Assembly: GCA_016710165.1 (NCBI GenBank)
Contig: JADJLJ010000001.1
Coordinates: 2,232,001-2,296,000, forward strand
Reading direction: 5' to 3'
Origin: Chitinophagaceae bacterium
GTDB lineage: Bacteria; Bacteroidota; Bacteroidia; Chitinophagales; Chitinophagaceae
Length of the DNA: 64,000 nt
Shown here: positions 51,287-60,627 of the stretch, in pieces
Position numbering within the stretch: position 1 is the first letter of the stretch
Layout of the letters: every line of letters begins with the position of its first letter
Program-made: the position numbers and the translations under genes
The notes under the pieces: generated by a model
Seen by the model: the letters and a program-made list of their open reading frames with translations, nothing else
Database searches by the model: none
Told to the model about the DNA's origin: nothing

Positions 51287-51306
51287 TTTTTTATCTTGTC
51301 GGGGAA

Positions 51307-52827
51307 ATGAAACTGCTCTCTCCCGCCATATCCAAATTAGCCCGTATGCGTCTCTGGCGTATCGAGAACTGGAGCAGCCATCCCGTGGCCGTTCAGCGGG
51401 AGGTATTGCAGGAGCTGGTCACCGCAGCCCAATACACCGAATTTGGCAGGAAGTATAATTTCTCAAAACTGTTCACCCTGCGGGAATTCAAAAAAAATGT
51501 TCCCATTCATGAGTACGACGACATAAAGCCCTATATCCTGCGGATGATGGAAGGGGAAGAGAATATCCTGTGGAATACCCCGGTGAAATGGTTCGCCAAA
51601 TCTTCGGGCACCACCTCCGACAAAAGTAAGTTCATTCCCATCAGCGAGGAAAGCCTGTACGACAACCACTTTAAAGCCAGCAAGGATGTGCTGAGTTATT
51701 ACTATAAAAATTTCCCGTCCAGCGACCTGCTGACCGGTAAAGGACTGGTTGTGGGTGGTTCTCACCAGATCAGTAAGGTAAACGAAGACATACAGTATGG
51801 CGACCTCAGTGCCGTGCTGATGCAAAATTCCCCTTTCTGGGGACAGTGGATACGGACGCCCGAGTTAAGCGTGGCCCTGCTGGACGAGTGGGAAATGAAA
51901 ATTGAAAAACTGGCACAGATCACGGCCAACGAGAATGTTACCTCCATTGCAGGAGTACCCACCTGGACCCTTCTTTTATTAAAGCGGATCCTGGAGATAA
52001 AAGGTAAATCAACCATCCGGGAAGTGTGGCCGAATTTAGAGCTCTACATCAACGGGGGCGTTTCATTCATTCCTTACAAAGACCAGTTTGATAAGCTCAT
52101 TGGTGAAAAAATAAACTACCTGGAAATATACAATGCCAGCGAGGGCTTTATCGCTGCGCAGGTAAAACCGGATGACGATGGCATGTTGTTATTCACCGAA
52201 CATGGTATTTTTTATGAGTTCATGCCGGTGGAAGAATACAAAAAGAAAGACCCGGTAACGGTTGGTTTAAAAGACGTTGTTCCCGGGAAGAACTATGCCC
52301 TCATCATCAGCACCACCGGCGGGTTGTGGCGATACCTCATCGGCGATACCATACAGTTCACCAGCCTTGATCCATACAAGATAAAAATCAGCGGAAGGCT
52401 GAAGCACTATATGAATGCCTTTGGCGAGGAGGTGATCGTTGATAATTCTGATAAAGCCATTGCAATGGCTTCTGAAAGAACAAATGCCGTGGTGAACGAT
52501 TATACGGCCGCCCCGGTTTATTTCAGTGAGAACAACAACGGCGCACACGAGTGGCTGATCGAATTTGAAAAAGATCCGGATGATTTTGAATTATTTATCA
52601 CCGAGCTGGATAAAGCTCTTAAAAATATAAACAGCGATTACGAAGCCAAGCGGCATAAGAATATCGCGTTACGCATGCCCATTGTTCATAAACTTCCTAA
52701 GGGAACATTCATGGAATGGTTGCGGAGAAAAGGCAAATTAGGCGGGCAGCATAAGGTTCCCCGGCTGAGCAACGACCGGCAGATCCTGGAGGAAATACTT
52801 ACCATAAAAAATATCGGGCCTGTTTAA
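51307..52827 (+). CDS. GH3-family acyl-acid-amido synthetase-like protein (copy 2)
   Basis: 506 residues. Motifs: FAKSSGTTSDKSKFIPIS, LYINGGVSFIPYKDQFDKLIG, YLEIYNASEGFIAAQ and LWRYLIGDTIQFTSLDPYKIKISGRLKHYMNAFGEEV, equivalent to those of copy 1 but clearly diverged. It sits between lptB and fabG, a layout often seen in Bacteroidota. The substrate is unknown; placement near LPS export and fatty-acid reduction suggests an acyl or envelope substrate, but that is only inferred. Confidence 0.93.
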   Translation: MKLLSPAISKLARMRLWRIENWSSHPVAVQREVLQELVTAAQYTEFGRKYNFSKLFTLREFKKNVPIHEYDDIKPYILRMMEGEENILWNTPVKWFAKSSGTTSDKSKFIPISEESLYDNHFKASKDVLSYYYKNFPSSDLLTGKGLVVGGSHQISKVNEDIQYGDLSAVLMQNSPFWGQWIRTPELSVALLDEWEMKIEKLAQITANENVTSIAGVPTWTLLLLKRILEIKGKSTIREVWPNLELYINGGVSFIPYKDQFDKLIGEKINYLEIYNASEGFIAAQVKPDDDGMLLFTEHGIFYEFMPVEEYKKKDPVTVGLKDVVPGKNYALIISTTGGLWRYLIGDTIQFTSLDPYKIKISGRLKHYMNAFGEEVIVDNSDKAIAMASERTNAVVNDYTAAPVYFSENNNGAHEWLIEFEKDPDDFELFITELDKALKNINSDYEAKRHKNIALRMPIVHKLPKGTFMEWLRRKGKLGGQHKVPRLSNDRQILEEILTIKNIGPV

Positions 52828-52865
52828 GGTTTTGATTTTATCTTGAGAAAAGAAAACGGTCATCT

Positions 52866-53621
52866 ATGAAATTATTAGAAGGAAAGAACGCCATCATCAC
52901 CGGGGCTGCCCGGGGCATCGGCGAAGGCATTGCGTTAAAATTTGCGGCGCAGGGGTGCAATATTGCATTTACCTATGTAAGCGATAATAGTGCAGAAAAA
53001 GCAAAAGCACTGGAAGAAAAGCTGGCTGCCATGGGCGTAAAGGCAAAAGCATGGAAAAGCAATGCGGGTGATTATGCCGCCTGTGAAGGCTTTGTAAACG
53101 ATGTGCTGAAAGAATTCGGCGCCGTGGACATCTGTGTGAACAATGCCGGCATATCAAAAGATAATTTATTGCTCCGGATGACGCCTGAGCAATGGGACGA
53201 AGTGATGCAGGTGAACCTGAAAAGTGTTTTCAACATGACCAAGCAGGTGATACGCCCCATGATGAAGGCAAGAAGCGGCAGCATCATCAATATGAGCAGC
53301 GTGATCGGCGAAATGGGCAATGCCGGCCAGAGCAGTTATGCGGCCAGCAAAGCGGGCATCATCGGTTTTACCAAGAGTGTTGCCAAAGAACTGGGCAGCC
53401 GTAATATCCGGTGCAATGCGGTTGCCCCGGGCTTTGTGGAAACCGATATGACCCATTACCTGAAAGAAGGCGAAGGCGCTGAAAAATATAAGGCTGATAT
53501 CCCGTTGGGAAGATTTGCCAGTACCGAAGACATTGCCAATGTCTGCCTGTTCCTGGCCTGTGATATGGGCAGCTATATTACCGGGCAGGTGATAAGCGCC
53601 TGTGGCGGATTGAATATTTAA
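52866..53621 (+). CDS. fabG: 3-oxoacyl-[acyl-carrier-protein] reductase
   Basis: 251 residues. Classical short-chain dehydrogenase: NADP motif TGAARGIGEGIA, NNAGIS, catalytic Ser in MSSVIGEMGNAGQSS, YAASK and the PG motif VAPGFVETDMTHYL. C-terminal end YITGQVISACGGLNI is typical of FabG. It reduces beta-ketoacyl-ACP in fatty-acid elongation. Third gene after lptB and GH3; terminated by the bidirectional hairpin at 53635-53670. Confidence 0.93.
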   Translation: MKLLEGKNAIITGAARGIGEGIALKFAAQGCNIAFTYVSDNSAEKAKALEEKLAAMGVKAKAWKSNAGDYAACEGFVNDVLKEFGAVDICVNNAGISKDNLLLRMTPEQWDEVMQVNLKSVFNMTKQVIRPMMKARSGSIINMSSVIGEMGNAGQSSYAASKAGIIGFTKSVAKELGSRNIRCNAVAPGFVETDMTHYLKEGEGAEKYKADIPLGRFASTEDIANVCLFLACDMGSYITGQVISACGGLNI

Positions 53622-53634
53622 TCTCTACATCGCA

Positions 53635-53670
53635 TAAAAACCCCGGGTAGAATCTACCCGGGGTTTTTTA
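53635..53670. terminator. Bidirectional terminator between fabG and dabB
   Basis: CCCCGGGTAG (53641-53650), loop AAT, CTACCCGGGG (53654-53663), with A-run before and T-run after, so it works on both strands. The dabB stop codon abuts it. Confidence 0.9.
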
Positions 53671-55527
53671 TTAGGATGACCGGAACGCTACCGGGTGATT
53701 TAATTTTTTATGCGGCCCGAAAAAGATCCGCAACAGGATACGGAATGCAGCCAGCTCAATGAATATGAAACACAATCCCAGTAAAATGATCAATGCTGCC
53801 TGGCCGCTGTGTACATAGGTAAAGAACACGTCAACTCCAATGAATGCAGCTGTTATTGGAAAACCCAGCATTCCCAGGGCTGCCAGCAAAAACAGGAAGC
53901 CGGTTGTTTCTTCTTCATATACATAACCATGGAACCGGTTGAGTGAAATATCCCTGTCGATGGAATTTATTTTTTGCAGGCAATAATAGCCCAGTAAAAA
54001 AGCCATCAGCACGCCGCTGGTATACAACCCCGTCTCCGTGATATTTACCTGGTCTGCATTAAGCAGCAGGGCTGCCAGTATATAAATATGGCCCGTTAAC
54101 AAACAGAACCACGCCCGCAAGGCAGATCGCCTGTATGAAAATGAAAAAAGAATGACCGACAGGGCAATGCTCATAAATATAAGCGGCAGGCTCACCCCGG
54201 TAAACTGCAGCGACCGGGGGTTTACTTGACCCAGGACCAGGATCGCAATACCCGTAATGGCCAGGGCTCCCAGTAAGATAAACGACCGGAAGAACTGTAA
54301 TTGTTTCCCGATCCATTTGAACGGGCTCCATACATACCGGAACATGATCGTATCTAAATTCCATTCTTTAACATTCAGGATGTATAAAGAAGCTTTAAAA
54401 GCCGACACCGGTTTTTGTTGCGGAATGGTATAATGAAAATACTGGTGATGAACCAGGTAATTCAGCACCGAAGGCGAAACCAGCAACTGGTATGTTCGTA
54501 AGAAGGCATTGCCGGCAAAATGGATCAATACCAGCCAGTGAAAACCCAGGGCTGTTTCAATGAACATGATACCGATCTGTGCGGCAGAGGAATAAGCGAT
54601 CTGTGTCTTTACCGTTGGCTGCGCCCTCGCAATAAGAGTGGCCATAATGGCCGTTAATGCACCAATAACAATGATGCTGATCTTTACCCAAAGCATGTCT
54701 TCCCAGAAAGGGTGTGTGCGAAGCAGGAAGAAAACACCGATGTGTACACTGAGTGAACCATAAAAAATGGCCGAAGAAGAAGTGGGTCCTTCCATGGCCC
54801 TCGGCAACCAGGTGGTGAACGGAAACTGTGCCGACTTAACCGTAGCCGCCAATATGATCATACAGACAATGAACAGGGCCATTCCCGTATGACCCGTTTG
54901 AACAGCGATGTCCTTTGCCTCACCCAACTGGGTAAATGAAATATTCTGATGGGTAAGATGATGCATCATCCACATGGCAAGCATAAGCGAAACGTCGCTG
55001 ATGCGGTAATTGGAGACCGTCTTCAGTGCATTTTTTACAGGCAGGTACCGGTTCCGGTAGAAAGCGATCAGTAAGAATGAACAAAGCCCCTTGATCTCCC
55101 AGCCGATAAAGAGGGTCTCAAAATTTCCGGAGAGGATAATGAAGTTATACCCGGCTGCAAATAAAAGAATGGTGTTGAAAAAACGTTTGTACCCCTGGTC
55201 ACGGTGCATGTAATACTTGCTGAATGTAGCCACCAGGAAGAATAATAGGGCGCCCACAAAACCGAATACAGCCGTTATCTCATCGTAATACAATTGAATG
55301 GCAAAAACAAAATGTTCGGTCTGGTAAAGGGTGGCCAGTTTATAGGTCACCGGCTCAAGTCCATTGAATATCCACCAGACCAGGAACACAACGGACAGTA
55401 CGATGTAAGATACCTTCGTAACCCGCACGATACGGCCAATAGCTTTTTCACTTTTATTCTGCCAGAACAGCGAGATCAGAAAAGCCAGCAATGGCAGGCC
55501 GATGAATAAGATGAGCAGTTGTTCCAT
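53671..55527 (-). CDS. dabB: Proton-conducting membrane subunit DabB-like (NuoL family)
   Basis: 618 residues, about 15 membrane helices related to NuoL/MrpA. Visible: LFIGWEIKGLCSFLLIAFYRNR (the conserved Glu of the channel family), MILAATVKSAQFPFTTWLPRAMEGPTSSSAIFYGSLSVHIGVFFLLRTHPF (Lys and broken helix), TVKTQIAYSSAAQIGIMFIETALGFHW. No other respiratory subunits are present, and the next gene upstream is DabA. Such NuoL-like subunits pair with DabA (DUF2309) to couple an ion gradient to CO2 hydration/bicarbonate accumulation. The pairing is known for the family; function here is inferred. The gap to dabA holds a MITE. Confidence 0.85.
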   Translation of the reverse strand: MEQLLILFIGLPLLAFLISLFWQNKSEKAIGRIVRVTKVSYIVLSVVFLVWWIFNGLEPVTYKLATLYQTEHFVFAIQLYYDEITAVFGFVGALLFFLVATFSKYYMHRDQGYKRFFNTILLFAAGYNFIILSGNFETLFIGWEIKGLCSFLLIAFYRNRYLPVKNALKTVSNYRISDVSLMLAMWMMHHLTHQNISFTQLGEAKDIAVQTGHTGMALFIVCMIILAATVKSAQFPFTTWLPRAMEGPTSSSAIFYGSLSVHIGVFFLLRTHPFWEDMLWVKISIIVIGALTAIMATLIARAQPTVKTQIAYSSAAQIGIMFIETALGFHWLVLIHFAGNAFLRTYQLLVSPSVLNYLVHHQYFHYTIPQQKPVSAFKASLYILNVKEWNLDTIMFRYVWSPFKWIGKQLQFFRSFILLGALAITGIAILVLGQVNPRSLQFTGVSLPLIFMSIALSVILFSFSYRRSALRAWFCLLTGHIYILAALLLNADQVNITETGLYTSGVLMAFLLGYYCLQKINSIDRDISLNRFHGYVYEEETTGFLFLLAALGMLGFPITAAFIGVDVFFTYVHSGQAALIILLGLCFIFIELAAFRILLRIFFGPHKKLNHPVAFRSS

Positions 55528-55583
55528 TTGTTTTATTTCTAGCTGTTAATTTTATTTGTTTCAGAAAACCCTTCCTGTTTTTT

Positions 55584-55727
55584 GGTAGTGCATCAGTTTG
55601 AAAATTTTGGACTACAAATCTTGTCAGGTTGTCCCGATAGCTATCGGGATGTCGAAGCTAATCGTAGTGCTAAAACACCTTCGACAAGCTCAGGCTGACA
55701 TCTATTTTTTCAAACTGGTGCACTACC
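55584..55727. mobile_element. 144-bp MITE-like element in the dabA-dabB gap
   Basis: Ends GGTAGTGCATCAGTTTGAAA and TTTCAAACTGGTGCACTACC match at 19 of 20 positions. Inside are a family A palindrome (TCCCGATAGCTATCGGGA at 55632-55649) and a CTTCGACAAGCTCAGGCTG copy (55678-55700). Both flanks carry TGTTTTT, a possible target duplication. It sits on the minus-strand transcript between dabA and dabB. Confidence 0.8.
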
Positions 55728-55744
55728 TGTTTTTCCTGCTATGG

Positions 55745-58273
55745 CTAATCCAGCAGGTACACCGGCAGGTTTTCTTCCGTTGCATGCACAATGTGGTTGG
55801 TCTCCATTTCTTTTGCCCCTTCTAAGAATTTCTCCATGTTGTGGATGGTCTTTATTTCTTCCGAAGCGGTGATGGGTTCATATTTTTCAAACACCCCGTT
55901 CCTGAAATAATAAAACTGTTCTTCTTCCGGGTGCAGCGCCACCACGTGTACCCATTCATTCCGGTACCACTCAAATACTTCCGGTGTGGACTGAATGGCT
56001 TTTAAAACAATATCCGGTTTGTGTTCAACGATCACCAGCAATCGTACCGGGTCGTGCACTTCGATCATCTGCCAGGGCAGGCCGGGCCGCAGGTCGCCAT
56101 CGCTGCTGTTGGCCACACCAAAAAGGCCCATTACATTGTGCGGCAGTTTGGTGCCGGCGCCCATTTTAATATTATCCACCCGTGAGAAATAATATTCCAG
56201 GTTGATGCCCCCGCAAACCAGCCCGATCGGCCGCATCACCGCAGTAAGAATGGATCCGTCGGGATCAGTTGCATGATCATAGCTGTTCAGGAATGCACGG
56301 CGGTCGAGGAACAGGCCCTTGGTTGTTTGCCTGTGGCCGATGATGGCAAGCGTGTTCGTGCCATGGCCCAGTTCCGGCCGGGGTTCAAACAAAGAAACCG
56401 AACGGTCGTGAATGGCTTTACGTACCTGCTCCAGCCGCTGCCGGGTATTGATGGATGCAAAACGCCTGCTTCTTTCTTTGGCGTTTAGGTTCAGCGCTGT
56501 TTCAAAATTCTGTTTGTTGATGAGGTGTTCGCCTGCATTCCCGGCGCTCAGAACTCCTTCGTCGTAATAACCCATCACATCGGCTGCCGTATCATGCATG
56601 CTGCCGATGAACTGCGTGGAGCCGGGGATCAGGATCCCTTTTGATGCCAGGTTTTCCCTCACTTTTTTATGATTGAGAATAAATGCCTGTACCCTTGCGT
56701 TGGTGGCGCCCGGTCTTCCGCTGCAGGCCCCGCAATCGTGAGCGCCGTGGTGTGGATTGTTGGCGCTGCTGCTTCCGTGCGCTACAATGTAAACGATAGG
56801 CGCAAAATTTTTAACCAGCCCGATGCCACGTAAAAAACCTTCGGCCCTTGCCGTCATTTCATCAACAGTATAGCCGATCTGCAATCCATTCTCTACATCG
56901 GCTGGGTCCCTGTTTTCTATTGTTAGCGCAGATTGCCTGTCCATATGCCCGTATGCATTTGAAATGGCCGGGCTCATTTTCGGGCTGAACATCATCTGCA
57001 TCTTTTTTCCCAACGCCCAAAAACCATACGTGATGCTTAAAACAAAGCCGGTGAAAAATCCATGCGTAAGCTTGGTATAGATCGGCTCGTCCTTCCGGGG
57101 TTCCTTTGCATCGTATTCTTTGATCAGGTATTTGGGTGTTACCGGTGCAGGACAGAGTTTATCATAAAACTTGCTTCCTTCCTGCTGAAAATAGAACTCC
57201 ACCCCAAAAAATCCCGGGGCGCCGAATGTTTCGCAGTTCTTATCCACCGCTTCGATATGCCGGCGGATAGAATCCTCCCGTTCATCAATGCAGAAGATGG
57301 CCTGGAATGTTTTTTCATTTGACGGGGGCCTCGGTGAGGCGATCGTGATCCCCTTGAGCACCGAATCATAATAGCTCCATTCAAAGGCATCCTGCCACAA
57401 TTCCAGTACTTCGGCTAATTCTGTTTTAGGAACATCCGCAAATAAGTCAAGCGGTGGTTCTGCAACATGATCGGCCAGCGGCTGCCATTTTTTTCCGAGC
57501 TGGTGGTTCAGCGCATCCAGCTCCATCAGCAATTCAAACTCCACCAGTTCCTTCAGGGTAATTATTTTCCGGTCGAGCAAGGTCTGTGGGTTGTCTTCCA
57601 CCGCAGAAACAAAACCACTCCATCCATGATGGGAAAACTGCTGGTCAAATAAATACTGTTCAAAATATTCTTCTTTTCCAACAATGGTCGTTAAAAGTCC
57701 GGCAATGGAATAGTCGCCCGACAGGAATTTTTGACGGACTGCCCGGGTTTTAAAGAAGCTGGTGAAACTTTTTTGCTCCAGCTCCTTCAGGCTTTCCATG
57801 AATGGTTTACCGGCAACCGGGAAACTTTCAACGGCAATGCCCTGGTCTAAAAAAGCACAGAGGATGCGGAACAGCAGGGGATGAACTTTGTTATCCAGGT
57901 CGATATGGTAGACCTCTTTCCAGTATTTTCTTAACTGCCCGATCCGCGAAAGGTTATTGGTATCGTATTCTGCAGCGGTAAGTTTTTGTTTCCATCCTGC
58001 AACGGCTCCTTTTCCTTTTTTGCCGGCGATCACCATCTGAAGCACATCTTCCCGGATGCGTCCTGTTTTATGCAGTTCCCGGAATTCGGGTAACTGCAGG
58101 TGCACCTGGTAGCCGAAAATCTTTGATGCCTTGAAAATGGCATCATAAAATTTCATGTGCTGAAAAGCATGCAGGGAGTTGTGATGGATAAAATCCTTCA
58201 AGGCCTGCTGCGAAGGCAAAAAATGTTTCAGTTCATGAATAACATGTGCTTCGTCAAAGGAATGGTTGCTCAT
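55745..58273 (-). CDS. dabA: DabA-type inorganic carbon transport subunit (DUF2309)
   Basis: 842 residues from MSNHSFDEAHVIHELKHFLPSQQALKDFIHHNSLHAFQH; the ORF has an earlier ATG at 58306 that adds 11 residues without family likeness. DUF2309 has a beta-carbonic-anhydrase-like zinc site; the expected ligands and acid are visible in IFCIDERED (Cys328, Asp330) and further on in VAHGSSSANNPHHGAHDCGACSGR (His499, Cys514), with spacing close to the characterised DabA. DabA with DabB takes up CO2 and traps it as bicarbonate. It lies between a carbonic anhydrase gene and dabB on the same strand. Confidence 0.9.
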   Translation of the reverse strand: MSNHSFDEAHVIHELKHFLPSQQALKDFIHHNSLHAFQHMKFYDAIFKASKIFGYQVHLQLPEFRELHKTGRIREDVLQMVIAGKKGKGAVAGWKQKLTAAEYDTNNLSRIGQLRKYWKEVYHIDLDNKVHPLLFRILCAFLDQGIAVESFPVAGKPFMESLKELEQKSFTSFFKTRAVRQKFLSGDYSIAGLLTTIVGKEEYFEQYLFDQQFSHHGWSGFVSAVEDNPQTLLDRKIITLKELVEFELLMELDALNHQLGKKWQPLADHVAEPPLDLFADVPKTELAEVLELWQDAFEWSYYDSVLKGITIASPRPPSNEKTFQAIFCIDEREDSIRRHIEAVDKNCETFGAPGFFGVEFYFQQEGSKFYDKLCPAPVTPKYLIKEYDAKEPRKDEPIYTKLTHGFFTGFVLSITYGFWALGKKMQMMFSPKMSPAISNAYGHMDRQSALTIENRDPADVENGLQIGYTVDEMTARAEGFLRGIGLVKNFAPIVYIVAHGSSSANNPHHGAHDCGACSGRPGATNARVQAFILNHKKVRENLASKGILIPGSTQFIGSMHDTAADVMGYYDEGVLSAGNAGEHLINKQNFETALNLNAKERSRRFASINTRQRLEQVRKAIHDRSVSLFEPRPELGHGTNTLAIIGHRQTTKGLFLDRRAFLNSYDHATDPDGSILTAVMRPIGLVCGGINLEYYFSRVDNIKMGAGTKLPHNVMGLFGVANSSDGDLRPGLPWQMIEVHDPVRLLVIVEHKPDIVLKAIQSTPEVFEWYRNEWVHVVALHPEEEQFYYFRNGVFEKYEPITASEEIKTIHNMEKFLEGAKEMETNHIVHATEENLPVYLLD

Positions 58274-58320
58274 ATAAAATAAAATCGGGCTGGAGAAAAC
58301 CTCCAACCCTGTTTAAAAAA

Positions 58321-59010
58321 TTAATGCCTTAGTTCCGCTAAGCTGAATTTGGGATTTTTTTCATCCTTTATGTATGATACATCTTTATAAAACTCCACTT
58401 TACCGGTATCAATATTATACATGGCCCCCACAATACCTATTTCGCCTTTGTCCAGCATTTCCTCCAGGATAAAACTGCGTTCAATAATATTCTTCACACC
58501 ACGCTTCACATTCAACGTAGCTACATTCTCAACAAATTTTCCGTTTTTTGAATTCCGCTTATCGATGGCAGTTGTTTCAGATTCGGCATAAACAGCGGGT
58601 TGCAATTTGGACAACAGCTCGGTAAGGTTTCCCATTTCTACATGGTCGCAGGCGCCTTTTACTGCCCCGCATTTGGTGTGTCCAAGAACGACGATCAGCT
58701 TTGATCCTGCTACTTTACAGGCAAACTCCATGCTGCCCAGTATATCTGTATTCACAATATTACCGGCGATCCTGACAGAAAAAACATCGCCCAATCCCTG
58801 GTCGAAGATCAACTCAGAAGAAGTGCGGCTGTCAATACAGCTAAGTATGGTGGCAAATGGCCATTGTCCGTCACGGGTGGCATTCACCTGGCCTAATAGA
58901 TCCCTTTGTGCTTTTAAATTTTTTACAAACCGGGCATTCCCTTCCTGTAATATTTCCAATGCCATCCTGGGCGTTAAACTGGCTTGTGTTTCTTTTGTAT
59001 GAACTCTCAT
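58321..59010 (-). CDS. Beta-carbonic anhydrase (operon copy)
   Basis: 229 residues from MRVHTKETQASLTPRMALEI (ATG at 59010). The frame opens 17 codons earlier, within the SulP gene's end. Zinc-site residues Cys58, Asp60, Arg62 (LSCIDSRTS) and His111, Cys114 (LGHTKCGA) are all present. It interconverts CO2 and bicarbonate. It lies 37 bases after the SulP gene and 47 bases before dabA, which fits a shared inorganic-carbon role. Confidence 0.94.
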   Translation of the reverse strand: MRVHTKETQASLTPRMALEILQEGNARFVKNLKAQRDLLGQVNATRDGQWPFATILSCIDSRTSSELIFDQGLGDVFSVRIAGNIVNTDILGSMEFACKVAGSKLIVVLGHTKCGAVKGACDHVEMGNLTELLSKLQPAVYAESETTAIDKRNSKNGKFVENVATLNVKRGVKNIIERSFILEEMLDKGEIGIVGAMYNIDTGKVEFYKDVSYIKDEKNPKFSLAELRH

Positions 59011-59047
59011 TTTAAATTTGATTTGCTTTTTTAAAAAAATTAATGTT

Positions 59048-60598
59048 TTAAGCCGGTTCAATGAACCGGATCGTTTCTACCGTTATATTTTTAGTCTTCG
59101 CATTGCTTCTGAAATCGCGGATGAGTTCCACTACATCGTATGCAATGGACCTGGAATTGGTGCAATCAATGATAACTTTTGAATTTTCCGGGATCTCTTC
59201 CAGCTCTTTTATAACACTGGCCTTATTAAAAAAGGAAACCTCTTCTGCCAGCACGAGGTGATGTACTTCATGTCCTTCTTCTGTTGTCACCGTTTCTTTC
59301 ATGTAATGCGAATTCCGGTAGCTATGGCGGAGTGTGTAAAAAATACCAAATAGTATGCCGATGGTAATTCCTTTTAACAGGTCGGTCAACAAAATTCCTA
59401 CAACGGTTGCTAAAAAAGGAACAAACTGTTCCCAACCCAGTTTGTACATCTGCTTAAATAGAACGGGCTTCGCTAATTTATAACCCACCATGAATAAAAT
59501 GGCAGCTAAACTGGCAAGCGGGATCATATTCAACACACCGGCAATGGTAATAGCGCTGATCAATAAAAACACCCCGTGAAGGATGGCCGATAATTTTGTT
59601 TTGCCACCAAAAGAAATATTGGCTGAGCTGCGTACTATAACCTGTGTAACAGGCAAGCCTCCTATTAATCCTGAAAATATATTTCCAAGTCCCTGGGCTT
59701 TCAATTCCCTGTTGGTAGGTGTAATTCTTTTATTGGGGTCCATTTTGTCTGTAGCTTCAACACTCAGCAGTGTTTCCAGGCTGGCAACAATGGCCAATAC
59801 AATGGCTATTTTCCAGACCTCAAAATTCGTTATGGCTGAAAAATCCGGAAAGGTGAACTGGTTAAAAAACTCCGTTAAATTATTTGCAACCGGAAGCCTT
59901 ACAACCTGGTCTTCGGCTAAACTGAAATCCAGTGTTCCCGATTTAAACAGGTAATTCATTACGATACCAAGAATTACCACAACAATGGGGCCTTGTATCA
60001 ACTGAAAGATTTTATGTTTTTTTGTTAACACCGAATCCCACAATATCAATATAGCTAAAGAGATGACTGCTATCAAAACAGCCCCGGGGGTAATAAAATC
60101 CAGCGCCTTTGATATCTCGGTAAACGTATTTTGCCCGTCTGCCTGTAAAAAAGCATCATCCCCTTCTGCGTCCTTATCCCAGCCTAAAGCGTGTGGAATT
60201 TGTTTTAAGATTATGAGAAGCCCGATGCCCGTAAGCATTCCTTTAATGACGGAAGAGGGAAAAAAGTAGGCGATAAAACCAGCTTTGGCAAAGCCGAGTG
60301 CCAGTTGAATAAATCCGGCTATTACAACCGCCAGTAAAAAAGCAGGCCAGGAACCCAGGGTGGTGATGGCGGTTAATACAATTACAGCCAGGCCGGCAGC
60401 AGGACCGCTAACCCCCAATGATGAACCGCTTGCAATACCTACAATGATACCCCCCACAATTCCTGCGATGATGCCGGAAAAAAGTGGCGCTCCCGATGCC
60501 AATGCAATACCCAGGCATAAGGGCACTGCAACAAAAAATACGACAATGCTGGCCGGAAGATCACTCTTAAATTCCTTAAATAGGTTATTGTTCTTCAT
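59048..60598 (-). CDS. SulP-family anion transporter
   Basis: 516 residues. SulP membrane core (residues 1-390): DLPASIVVFFVAVPLCLGIALASGAPLFSGIIAGIVGGIIVGIASGSSLGVSGPAAGLAVIV, and GNIFSGLIGGLPVTQVIVRSSANISFGGKTKLSAILHGVFLL. A C-terminal STAS-like domain (about 430-510, VIKELEEIPENSKVIIDCTNSRSIAYDVVELIRDF). SulP proteins carry sulfate, bicarbonate and other anions. The operon partners (carbonic anhydrase, DabA, DabB) suggest bicarbonate, as for BicA-type members, but the substrate is inferred from context. Confidence 0.88.
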   Translation of the reverse strand: MKNNNLFKEFKSDLPASIVVFFVAVPLCLGIALASGAPLFSGIIAGIVGGIIVGIASGSSLGVSGPAAGLAVIVLTAITTLGSWPAFLLAVVIAGFIQLALGFAKAGFIAYFFPSSVIKGMLTGIGLLIILKQIPHALGWDKDAEGDDAFLQADGQNTFTEISKALDFITPGAVLIAVISLAILILWDSVLTKKHKIFQLIQGPIVVVILGIVMNYLFKSGTLDFSLAEDQVVRLPVANNLTEFFNQFTFPDFSAITNFEVWKIAIVLAIVASLETLLSVEATDKMDPNKRITPTNRELKAQGLGNIFSGLIGGLPVTQVIVRSSANISFGGKTKLSAILHGVFLLISAITIAGVLNMIPLASLAAILFMVGYKLAKPVLFKQMYKLGWEQFVPFLATVVGILLTDLLKGITIGILFGIFYTLRHSYRNSHYMKETVTTEEGHEVHHLVLAEEVSFFNKASVIKELEEIPENSKVIIDCTNSRSIAYDVVELIRDFRSNAKTKNITVETIRFIEPA

Positions 60599-60627
60599 GT
60601 AAAACTGTTTTAATTTAATGAAAAGAA

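Noticed and set aside
53671..55527. DabB as subunit L of respiratory complex I
   Set aside because: No other nuo genes are present, and the neighbour is DabA, the usual partner of such stand-alone subunits.
55598..55825. 75-residue open frame between dabB and dabA
   Set aside because: It is generated by the palindromes of the MITE and overlaps the dabA 3' end.
59048..60598. SulP protein as a plain sulfate permease
   Set aside because: No sulfur-metabolism genes are adjacent, while carbonic anhydrase, DabA and DabB are; bicarbonate is preferred, although sulfate cannot be ruled out from the sequence alone.
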